Assembly: GCA_910587545.1 (NCBI GenBank)
Contig: CAJUMI010000024.1
Coordinates: 1-29,153 of the forward strand
Length of the DNA stretch: 29,153 nucleotides
Direction: 5' to 3'
DNA from: an uncultured Muribaculaceae bacterium
Lineage (GTDB): Bacteria > Bacteroidota > Bacteroidia > Bacteroidales > Muribaculaceae
Position 1 is the first letter of the stretch, and the number at the start of each line of letters is the position of its first letter. The notes under the pieces are model-generated. The model had not been told where the DNA came from. It searched no databases and was given only the letters and a program-made list of their open reading frames with translations. Position numbers and translations under genes: made by a program. Of the stretch, positions 16,282 to 23,198 are shown piece after piece.

Positions 16282-17475
16282 ATGGCAGACACTAACTTCA
16301 TTGACTACGTAAAAATATTATGCCGCTCCGGCAAGGGGGGCGCCGGTTCACGACACTTCTACCGCGCCAAATATGTCCCCAAGGGCGGACCCGACGGTGG
16401 CGACGGTGGCCGCGGCGGACATATCATACTCAAAGGCAACCGCAACATGTGGACTCTACTGCCCCTGAAATTCCGCCGCCATATATTCGCAGGCAACGGA
16501 CAGAGCGGTTCGGGCGGACGCAGTTTCGGCAAGGACGGCGAGGACGTTATTGTCGAGGTGCCTTGCGGTACGGTCGTCTATGACGCCGAGACAGGCGAAT
16601 TCCTTTGCGAGGTCACTGACGACGGAGAGGAAGTGAAGCTCCTCAAAGGCGGTCGCGGCGGTCTGGGCAACTGGCACTTCAAAAGCTCGACAAACCGTAC
16701 TCCGCGATATGCCCAGCCAGGCGAACCGGCCCTCGAGAAGTCGATAGTCCTTGAACTCAAGATGCTTGCCGACGTCGGACTTGTAGGCTTCCCCAACGCG
16801 GGCAAGTCCACTCTGCTCTCTGCCGTTTCGGCCGCGCGGCCAAAGATCGCCGACTATCCGTTTACGACGATGGAGCCCCAACTCGGCATTGTCAGCTATC
16901 GCGACAACCGATCATTTGTCATGGCCGACATACCCGGCATCATCGAGGGAGCAAGCGAGGGAAAAGGCCTCGGGCTTCGCTTTCTGCGGCATATCGAGCG
17001 CAATGCCGTACTCCTGTTCATGGTGCCCGCCGATGCCGACGACATCGCAGCCGAATACCGGGTACTGCTCAACGAACTGCAACAGTTCAACCCTCAGCTG
17101 GCCGACAAACACCGCATACTCGCCATCACCAAAAGCGACATGCTTGACGACGAACTGATCGGAGAAATCGCAAAAACGCTCCCCGATGACGTGCCCCACG
17201 TTTTCATCTCGTCTGTGACCGGTCTGGGCATAAATACGCTTAAAGACGTGCTGTGGAACGCCATCAATGACGAAAACAACGTAGCTGCCGTCGAATTCAT
17301 CCGGCGTCCGCTCGACGTGCGCCACCGTGTGCGCGAGGAAGACGAGTTTATCTTCGAATATGAACCGATCGACGAAGGCGACGAAGGCGAGGACCTGCAG
17401 GAGATTTCTCCCGACCAATGGGGCGAAGACTACGATTGGGACGATGACGGCGCCGAACCAGATGATGAACAATAA
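16282..17475 (+). CDS. obg: Obg family GTPase
   Basis: A 397-residue ribosome-associated GTPase involved in 50S assembly and growth control. The N-terminal glycine-rich Obg fold (about 1-160; PKGGPDGGDGGRGG) precedes the G domain: G1 GFPNAGKS (169-176), a switch I region with YPFTT, G3 DIPGIIEGAS, and G4 reading TKSD rather than NKxD, a change I also recall from Bacteroides Obg proteins. The C-terminus is a short, strongly acidic tail (GDEGEDL, WDDDGAEPDDEQ) in place of the OCT domain found in some homologs. It begins 8 bp after the nucleotidyltransferase gene, and prmC starts inside its last codons. Confidence 0.95.
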   Translation: MADTNFIDYVKILCRSGKGGAGSRHFYRAKYVPKGGPDGGDGGRGGHIILKGNRNMWTLLPLKFRRHIFAGNGQSGSGGRSFGKDGEDVIVEVPCGTVVYDAETGEFLCEVTDDGEEVKLLKGGRGGLGNWHFKSSTNRTPRYAQPGEPALEKSIVLELKMLADVGLVGFPNAGKSTLLSAVSAARPKIADYPFTTMEPQLGIVSYRDNRSFVMADIPGIIEGASEGKGLGLRFLRHIERNAVLLFMVPADADDIAAEYRVLLNELQQFNPQLADKHRILAITKSDMLDDELIGEIAKTLPDDVPHVFISSVTGLGINTLKDVLWNAINDENNVAAVEFIRRPLDVRHRVREEDEFIFEYEPIDEGDEGEDLQEISPDQWGEDYDWDDDGAEPDDEQ

Positions 17476-18340
17476 GTCGCAACCGACCATCGCTACCGTT
17501 TACCGTGACATCATATCACGTCTCTCTCCGTCGCTTGGCGACGGAGAGTCCCGCGCGGCCGCGAGAGTGATCATGGAAGATGTCCGCGGAGCGACTCCGA
17601 CCGATCTCGTCGTCAATGGCGACCGCACTGTAGAGCCGCCTACACTCGGCCGCATCTACGACATAGTAGCCCGCATAATCTCTGGTGAGCCGGTGCAGTA
17701 TGCCGTCGGTTCGGCAAGATTCTACGGCATTGATTTCACAGTCACTCCCGATGTCCTGATTCCACGGCCCGAGACCGAGGGTCTTGTCGACATGATAGTC
17801 AGCCAATGGAGCGGCAGAGACGATCTGCGCGTTCTCGACTGCGGCACAGGCAGCGGATGCATCGCCATCGCACTCGCCCGCAACCTGCCCTTCTCCGCCA
17901 TCGATGCCATCGACATCAGCAACGCGGCCCTGAAAGTGGCCGAAGAAAACTCGCGACGCCTTAAGACTTCCGTAGGCTTCTACAGACGCGACATTCTGAA
18001 ACTCACGCCTCCCGATGCTCCGCTCTATGACATCATTGTAAGCAATCCGCCCTACATAGCCCGTGACGAGGCCGCAGCCATGGATGACAGAGTCCTGGGA
18101 TACGAACCGGCCGACGCTTTGTTCGTTCCCGACGACAATCCCCTGATATTCTACCGTGCCATATCGGCCTACGCCGTAAAAGCGCTGAAAGCCGGCGGCA
18201 GGCTCTATTTCGAGATAAACCCACGCTTCAGAGACGCCATGACAGCGATGCTGGCCGATGACGGCTTTACCGATATTGACACCCGGCGGGACTACCTCGG
18301 CCGCTACCGCTTCGTTTCTGCCTCAAAGCCTGCGATATGA
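17462..18340 (+). CDS. prmC: Peptide chain release factor N5-glutamine methyltransferase
   Basis: A methyltransferase of about 292 residues that methylates the GGQ glutamine of release factors RF1/RF2. The AdoMet motif is LDCGTGSGCIAIALA and the catalytic signature is SNPPYIA. PRPETEGLVD, a conserved segment before the AdoMet fold, is also present. The start is ATG at 17462 or the adjacent ATG at 17465, both inside the end of obg (overlap 14 or 11 bp). The frame stays open upstream to 17327, but that would run deep into obg with low-quality sequence. The gene ends in an ATGA overlap with recX, consistent with coupled translation. Confidence 0.93.
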   Translation: MMNNKSQPTIATVYRDIISRLSPSLGDGESRAAARVIMEDVRGATPTDLVVNGDRTVEPPTLGRIYDIVARIISGEPVQYAVGSARFYGIDFTVTPDVLIPRPETEGLVDMIVSQWSGRDDLRVLDCGTGSGCIAIALARNLPFSAIDAIDISNAALKVAEENSRRLKTSVGFYRRDILKLTPPDAPLYDIIVSNPPYIARDEAAAMDDRVLGYEPADALFVPDDNPLIFYRAISAYAVKALKAGGRLYFEINPRFRDAMTAMLADDGFTDIDTRRDYLGRYRFVSASKPAI

Positions 18341-18828
18341 TAAAAGCCAGAAAGCCTATAAGCCCTCAAAACGCGCTATCGCGCCTCGAGGACCTCTGCG
18401 CCCGCAGCGAGCAGTGTTCAGGCGAGGCGCGCAAGAAACTGTCAGGCTGGGGCATCGCTCCGACTGACGCCGAGCGCATCATCAGCTCTTTAGTCGAACG
18501 CCGCTTTATCGACGACAGCCGGTTCTGCCGTGCTTTTGTCCGGGATAAACTGTATTTTGCGCGATGGGGACGCCGGAAGATTCTGCTCTCACTCGCTCAG
18601 AAAAAGATAAGTCGCGGACTCGCCTCTGAAGCCGTAGACGCAATCGACCCCGACGATTACCTCGACATACTAAAAAAAATTGTCCTGGCTAAAGCCGGGA
18701 CAATCAAAGATGCTGACACTTACGACGGGCGCACCCGTCTGTTTCGCTTCGCGCTATCGCGCGGTTTCGAGCCCGATCTTGTGGCCGGCGTGATACGCGG
18801 CCTCGCCTCGGGCGAAGATATCAGATAA
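18337..18828 (+). CDS. recX: RecX-like regulator of RecA
   Basis: A 163-residue RecX family protein, which binds RecA filaments and limits recombinase activity. It is small, basic and helical, with the family pattern of three-helix repeats: LEDLCARSEQCSGEARKKL, then GWGIAPTDAERIISSLVE and RFIDDSRFCRAFVRDK, followed by WGRRKI. Its ATG overlaps the prmC stop. Its own stop (18826-18828) overlaps the end of queA on the other strand by 8 bp, so two transcription units converge here without a spacer. It is the last gene of the run starting at 13344. Confidence 0.85.
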   Translation: MIKARKPISPQNALSRLEDLCARSEQCSGEARKKLSGWGIAPTDAERIISSLVERRFIDDSRFCRAFVRDKLYFARWGRRKILLSLAQKKISRGLASEAVDAIDPDDYLDILKKIVLAKAGTIKDADTYDGRTRLFRFALSRGFEPDLVAGVIRGLASGEDIR

Positions 18829-19870
18829 GAAGCATCGAGTCGCCGTAGGCTCCGAACCTGTATCCTTCCTTCACCGCTACTTCATAGGCTTTCTTCACTA
18901 TGTCATAGCCACCGAAAGCCGACACCATCATCAGCATGGTCGAATAAGGCATATGGAAATTGCTTACGAGCGCCGTAGCCACCGTGAAGTCATACGGCGG
19001 GAAGATAAACTTATTGGTCCAGCCGTCATAAGTCTTCATGTGGCCTCCCATACTGACCGCCGTGGCTATTCCGCGGAGCACCGATGTGCCAACTGCGCAG
19101 ACCTGCTTGTCAATATCCTTGGCATGATTGACAGTATCGACGAGTTTCTGCGAGGCAATCATCTGCTCTGAGTCCATGCGGTGTTTGGTTAGATCTTCCA
19201 CGTCGATCTCACGGAAGTTGCCCAGGCCGCTATGCACGGTTATGAACGCCTGCTCCACACCTTTGATTTCAAGTCGCTTCAACAGTTCTCGCGAGAAGTG
19301 AAGTCCAGCCGCGGGAGCCACCACAGCGCCTTCCTTGTCGGCGAAGATACACTGATAGTTATCGGCATCTTCAGGAGTAGATTCGCGTTTGATGTATTCG
19401 GGCAGCGGTGTATGGCCGAGCGCATAGAGGGCCTTTTTGAATTCCTCGTGCGAGCCGTCATAGAGAAAGCGCAGTGTTCGGCCGCGTGATGTTGTGTTGT
19501 CGATCACTTCGGCTACCATCGACTCGTCGTCGCCGAAATAGAGTTTGTTGCCGATGCGTATTTTTCGTGCCGGCTCAACAAGCACATCCCACAGTTTGTT
19601 GTCTGCATTAAGTTCGCGCAGCAGAAAAACCTCTATGCGGGCGCCTGTCTTTTCCTTATTGCCGTAAAGCAGGGCGGGGAAAACTTTCGTATCATTGTAA
19701 ACCATCACATCGCCTTCGCCGAAATAGCCGAGGATATCCTTGAAAATCTTATGCTCTATGTCACCGGTCTTGCGGTTGACGACCATCATTCTCGCCTCGT
19801 CGCGGTGATCTATCGGAGCTTGTGCTATTAATTCTTCAGGCAGACGAAATTTGAACTGGGATAGTTTCAT
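18821..19870 (-). CDS. queA: S-adenosylmethionine:tRNA ribosyltransferase-isomerase
   Basis: A 349-residue enzyme that builds epoxyqueuosine on tRNA by moving the ribosyl part of AdoMet onto preQ1. Typical segments are LPEELIAQAP near the N-terminus, DVMVYNDTKVFPA, AAGLHFSREL and TVHSGLGNFREI, with a C-terminal YGDSMLLI. Length is normal. It lies 60 bp after truB and has no obvious promoter of its own, so it is probably the last gene of the ftsX operon. Its stop overlaps recX from the opposite strand. Confidence 0.95.
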   Translation of the reverse strand: MKLSQFKFRLPEELIAQAPIDHRDEARMMVVNRKTGDIEHKIFKDILGYFGEGDVMVYNDTKVFPALLYGNKEKTGARIEVFLLRELNADNKLWDVLVEPARKIRIGNKLYFGDDESMVAEVIDNTTSRGRTLRFLYDGSHEEFKKALYALGHTPLPEYIKRESTPEDADNYQCIFADKEGAVVAPAAGLHFSRELLKRLEIKGVEQAFITVHSGLGNFREIDVEDLTKHRMDSEQMIASQKLVDTVNHAKDIDKQVCAVGTSVLRGIATAVSMGGHMKTYDGWTNKFIFPPYDFTVATALVSNFHMPYSTMLMMVSAFGGYDIVKKAYEVAVKEGYRFGAYGDSMLLI

Positions 19871-19930
19871 AATTATTGTTTCGTTTATCTTTTTATTATG
19901 TGATTTATCTATATCAGCTGTTGGAGCCTT

Positions 19931-20635
19931 TTAATCCTCGGGCATTTCGACCTCGGCGACAGCTATGCTTCCGACAGCCTCGTCGATAGTCTGACAGTCA
20001 TCGATCCTCACATCGCCGACCCGTGTCCGACGCAATGCCGTCAGATGAGCGCCCGATCCTAGAGCCTCGCCGATATCACGGGCAAGAGCCCTGATATACG
20101 TACCCTTGCTACACACGACTCTCACCGTGATCTCACCGGGCTTGTAATCGACAAGTTCAAGTTCGTCAATGATGAGCACCTTGGCCTTCAGCTTTACTTC
20201 CTTGCCCTTGCGCGCGATGGAGTAAGCCCTCTTGCCGTCGATCTTACAGGCCGAAAACGCCGGCGGAACCTGTTCTATGCGCCCTGTGAATCGCTTCAAC
20301 ACGCTCTCCACGAGTTCTCGGCTGATATGAGCGGTCGGATACGTCGCGTCTATCTCGGTCTCGAGGTCAAACGACGGTGTCGTCGCTCCGAGCGCCATTG
20401 TGGCGACATACTCCTTGACGCCGGCCTGTAGTTCCTCGATGCGCTTGGTCGCCTTACCCGTGCAGATTATCAGCACTCCGGTAGCCAGCGGATCAAGCGT
20501 GCCGGCATGTCCGACCTTGAACTTACGGGCGCCCGTACGCCTCAGCACAGCTCCGCGCAGACGCTTGACAGCGTTAAACGACGTCCAGCCGAGCGGTTTA
20601 TCTACACAGAATATCTCGCCTTCGACAAAATTCAT
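19931..20635 (-). CDS. truB: tRNA pseudouridine-55 synthase
   Basis: A 234-residue enzyme that makes pseudouridine 55 in the T-loop of tRNA. The N-terminus has VDKPLGWTSFNAV, and the catalytic aspartate is Asp48 in GHAGTLDPLATGV. The conserved RFTG, PPAFSACKIDGKRAY and CSKGTYIRALARDIG segments follow. It is compact, with no C-terminal PUA domain. It starts 1 bp after the uppP stop and is followed by queA, grouping two tRNA-modification genes behind envelope genes. Confidence 0.95.
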   Translation of the reverse strand: MNFVEGEIFCVDKPLGWTSFNAVKRLRGAVLRRTGARKFKVGHAGTLDPLATGVLIICTGKATKRIEELQAGVKEYVATMALGATTPSFDLETEIDATYPTAHISRELVESVLKRFTGRIEQVPPAFSACKIDGKRAYSIARKGKEVKLKAKVLIIDELELVDYKPGEITVRVVCSKGTYIRALARDIGEALGSGAHLTALRRTRVGDVRIDDCQTIDEAVGSIAVAEVEMPED

Positions 20636-20636
20636 A

Positions 20637-21473
20637 TCAGAATCCGGTTACCATGCAGATTACTCCGACAATCAGACAGTAGACCGCAAACCACACGAGC
20701 TTGCCTTTCTTGACCAGATTGATCATCCATTTGCAGGCAATGCAGCCGACGATGAACGATGCCAGGAAACCGACAGCCATTGGCAGCCAGCCGATTGATG
20801 CCTGCACCAGGGCCTCTCCGCCTAACATGTCTTTGATATCGAGGATGGCTTCGCCGAGGATAGGTATGATTACCATAAAAAACGAGAACTGAGCCACCTG
20901 GTCGCGTCGGTCGCCGAGCAGTATGCCCGTGGCGATTGTAGTGCCGGAGCGTGAAAGTCCGGGCAATACGGCGACAGCCTGCGCACATCCGATGATAAAC
21001 GCGTCGACCATCGTGATCTCGCGTCCGCGGTATGAATTAACGTTGGAGTGCTTGATGTAATCACGTGTGCGGAAGAAGTAAGAGAACGACAGCAACGCCG
21101 CAGTAACGCAGAGGCAGATGCCGATCATGCCGAGGCCGCCGCCGAAAAATCCCTCGATCGTATCCTTGAAAAACAGCCCCACAACCGCGACCGGAATACA
21201 CGACACAAGGATCTTGATGACATAAAAAAAATTGCGGTCGCCTTTGAACGCAAAGAACGACGTACACAGCGGCACGAACTCACGCCATAGCACGACAATT
21301 GTACTCAGCACTGTCGCCACATGCAGCATTACATCAAACTCCAGGCTCTCGGCTCCAGTGAGGTCAAGACCGAGCATTTCACGACATATCTCAAGATGTC
21401 CTGACGAACTGATGGGCAGATACTCTGCCAGTCCCTGCACTACGCCGAGTATCAGGGCATTTATCCAATCCAT
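20637..21473 (-). CDS. uppP: Undecaprenyl-diphosphate phosphatase (BacA/UppP)
   Basis: A 278-residue polytopic inner-membrane protein that recycles the lipid carrier of peptidoglycan and surface glycans by removing a phosphate from undecaprenyl diphosphate. Both signature regions are present: GLAEYLPISSSGHLE (14-28) and LPGLSRSGTTIATG (170-183). Several hydrophobic segments span the rest. It lies 21 bp after the DUF3098 gene and 1 bp before truB. Nothing is missing. Confidence 0.96.
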   Translation of the reverse strand: MDWINALILGVVQGLAEYLPISSSGHLEICREMLGLDLTGAESLEFDVMLHVATVLSTIVVLWREFVPLCTSFFAFKGDRNFFYVIKILVSCIPVAVVGLFFKDTIEGFFGGGLGMIGICLCVTAALLSFSYFFRTRDYIKHSNVNSYRGREITMVDAFIIGCAQAVAVLPGLSRSGTTIATGILLGDRRDQVAQFSFFMVIIPILGEAILDIKDMLGGEALVQASIGWLPMAVGFLASFIVGCIACKWMINLVKKGKLVWFAVYCLIVGVICMVTGF

Positions 21474-21494
21474 ATATATTCCGTTTAGAAGATA

Positions 21495-21767
21495 TTATTG
21501 TTCTGTTGATTTATCTTTAGGCCTTATAGCGATAGCCACTGCCATGGCAACAAAACCGACGAACGCCATAAACGGCCCTACTACGATGCGCCGCACGCTG
21601 AATATATCGGGATTGAATTCTTCAGGCGTGGAGCTGCCACCGAGCATCAGCAGAAAACCTACGACTATCAGCAATCCCGAAATAGCCATTCCAATGAAAT
21701 TATTACCAGTCAGTGGCATCCTGCGGCGACTTTCCTTGATCAGCCCGGAGTCTTTTTCCTTTCTCAT
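21495..21767 (-). CDS. DUF3098 small membrane protein
   Basis: A 90-residue protein with two transmembrane segments (about 27-45 and 66-82) separated by a short polar loop containing GGSSTPEEFNPDIFS. This pattern, and its place between ftsX and uppP, fit the DUF3098 family, which keeps this position in many Bacteroidetes. The function is unknown; a role alongside FtsX is a guess from synteny. It starts 26 bp after the ftsX stop. Confidence 0.82.
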   Translation of the reverse strand: MRKEKDSGLIKESRRRMPLTGNNFIGMAISGLLIVVGFLLMLGGSSTPEEFNPDIFSVRRIVVGPFMAFVGFVAMAVAIAIRPKDKSTEQ

Positions 21768-21793
21768 TATATCATTTATAAATATGTATTTGT

Positions 21794-22669
21794 TTACTTC
21801 ATGAACATGTCGTCATAGTTGGCTCTCAGATAACGGTTGGTTGCAAAAAGCGACGCGAGTGTACAGATCACAACTCCGGCCACTGCCATCCCTGCGATAA
21901 CCACAGCACACAACTCTACCGAGAAACAGGAAGCCAACAGAGGATCGACCTTCGACCCGTAGGCAAGCATCCCGACCAGCAACACCGACGCTATGGCGGC
22001 CGAAATCACTCCGTTGACAGCGCCGGCCATGACAAACGGTTTCCTTATAAACGATCCCGTGGCTCCGACAAGTTTCATCGTATGGATCACAAACCGACGG
22101 GAATACACCGCCAGATGGACCGTATTGTTGATCAGCACGATCGAAATCACAAGCAACGCGACCGCCACTATGACAAGCATCAGACCGACACGCTCGAGGG
22201 TTGAATTGATCGCTGCGGCTATAGTCGATTCGGTCAGCACCGTCTCGACCGCGCTGTCACCGGAAAATGACGCACTTATCACCTCTATGCTGTCGACGCT
22301 AGCATATTCGGGCTTGACCTTCACGTCAAATTCCGCGCCATAAGGGTTGATGTCGATCAGCGACGTTATGTCCTCGCCAAGATACTCCGACTCCGCGGCC
22401 ATGATCTCTTCAGCCGACGAAAAAACATACGATGCCACATAAGGCGCCGTGTTCATAGTCTGTTTCAGTCTGTTGATCTCTGTCTCGGGAGCCTGACGCT
22501 CCACCTTTACTATAAAACCGAGATTGCTTTTCAACATATCGGCTCCGGTGCTTCCGGCTATGCCGGCAATGGCTAGGATGCCCAATATGAGCAACACCAA
22601 TGTGACACTTACTACTGCGGTCAGCTGTGAGCCGAAAGTTGATATGCGGTTTGAACGTCTTCGAGCCAT
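21794..22669 (-). CDS. ftsX: FtsX-like cell-division permease
   Basis: A 291-residue FtsX-type permease. A short cytoplasmic N-terminus and first transmembrane helix (about 16-37) are followed by a periplasmic domain of about 120 residues, then three more membrane segments in the last half. FtsX pairs with the ATPase FtsE to control cell-wall hydrolases at the septum; ftsE is not in this window, as is common in Bacteroidetes. It is the first gene of the ftsX-DUF3098-uppP-truB-queA unit. The promoter (22679-22709) ends only 9 bp before the ATG, suggesting a leaderless or near-leaderless mRNA. Confidence 0.9.
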   Translation of the reverse strand: MARRRSNRISTFGSQLTAVVSVTLVLLILGILAIAGIAGSTGADMLKSNLGFIVKVERQAPETEINRLKQTMNTAPYVASYVFSSAEEIMAAESEYLGEDITSLIDINPYGAEFDVKVKPEYASVDSIEVISASFSGDSAVETVLTESTIAAAINSTLERVGLMLVIVAVALLVISIVLINNTVHLAVYSRRFVIHTMKLVGATGSFIRKPFVMAGAVNGVISAAIASVLLVGMLAYGSKVDPLLASCFSVELCAVVIAGMAVAGVVICTLASLFATNRYLRANYDDMFMK

Positions 22670-22678
22670 AATTTAGTG

Positions 22679-22709
22679 CAAAATTAATACATTTTGATGC
22701 CCTTGTCAA
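22679..22709 (-). promoter_or_regulatory. Promoter of the ftsX operon (TTG-N20-TAATTTTG)
   Basis: On the minus strand TTG (22709-22707) is followed after 20 bp by TAATTTTG (22686-22679). The box ends 9 bp before the ftsX ATG, so transcription would start at or within a few nucleotides of the start codon. Confidence 0.78.
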
Positions 22710-22752
22710 TACTTGAACCCATTTTTAGACGGTTCAATTAATATATTTTTAT

Positions 22753-22760
22753 TAATTTTG
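22753..22760 (+). promoter_or_regulatory. -7 promoter box of the His-rich/TonB unit (TAATTTTG)
   Basis: TAATTTTG lies 11 bp before the ATG at 22772, predicting a leader of only a few nucleotides. No clear -33 TTG is visible, which may mean an activator is needed. It is divergent from the ftsX promoter. Confidence 0.6.
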
Positions 22761-22771
22761 CTGTTCGAAAC

Positions 22772-23116
22772 ATGAAATTACTGCCGAAATACCGCTTCGT
22801 GGCCTCTGCGCTCCTGCTTCTGTTCCTGACTTTCCAGGGAGGCAGGATGATGTGTTTCCACACTCACGTATTAGGCAATACGGTCATCTCTCACTCCCAC
22901 CCTTTCAACAACCCCGACAGACCACACACAACAGCCGAACTCGAGGCTTTCGCTATAATCGGGTCAAGTGTGCTTACCGATAATTCGGCCATCACCCCCG
23001 AAATGCCTGTCGCGCCAGTTGTCAGCATCGAAGAACCTGTCATCGCAGGTTCCTCATCGTGCATAGGTTTCTGTTGTCCGCTAAACGGTAGAGATCCACC
23101 CGCGACACGGGTCTGA
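22772..23116 (+). CDS. Small secreted His/Cys-rich protein upstream of TonB receptor
   Basis: A 114-residue protein of no family I can name firmly. A hydrophobic N-terminal segment (8-22) acts as signal peptide or anchor. Then comes a striking metal-ligand cluster: Cys28, His30, His32, His41 and His43 (CFHTH, then HSHPF). The C-terminal part holds Cys97, Cys101 and Cys102 (SCIGFCC). This arrangement suggests binding of zinc, copper or another metal in the periplasm or at the surface; that is inference. It precedes the TonB-dependent receptor by 82 bp in the same direction, with a promoter box just upstream, so it is probably the receptor's partner or a sensor for it. Confidence 0.72.
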   Translation: MKLLPKYRFVASALLLLFLTFQGGRMMCFHTHVLGNTVISHSHPFNNPDRPHTTAELEAFAIIGSSVLTDNSAITPEMPVAPVVSIEEPVIAGSSSCIGFCCPLNGRDPPATRV

Positions 23117-23198
23117 CATTCTCTTCCTCGACGCGATGACAGCTCCGGCCATCGCGCGGACATCATTACTCATAACGAAACCTAATTTTACTCTGCTT

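Noticed and set aside
17327..17461. Upstream extension of the prmC frame
   Set aside because: It lies inside the end of obg and gives a Ser/Thr/Arg-rich sequence unlike PrmC. The ATGs at 17462 and 17465 fit the usual length.
23136..23198. Earlier start for the TonB receptor
   Set aside because: The extra 21 residues are not signal-like, and ATG at 23199 gives a clean signal peptide.
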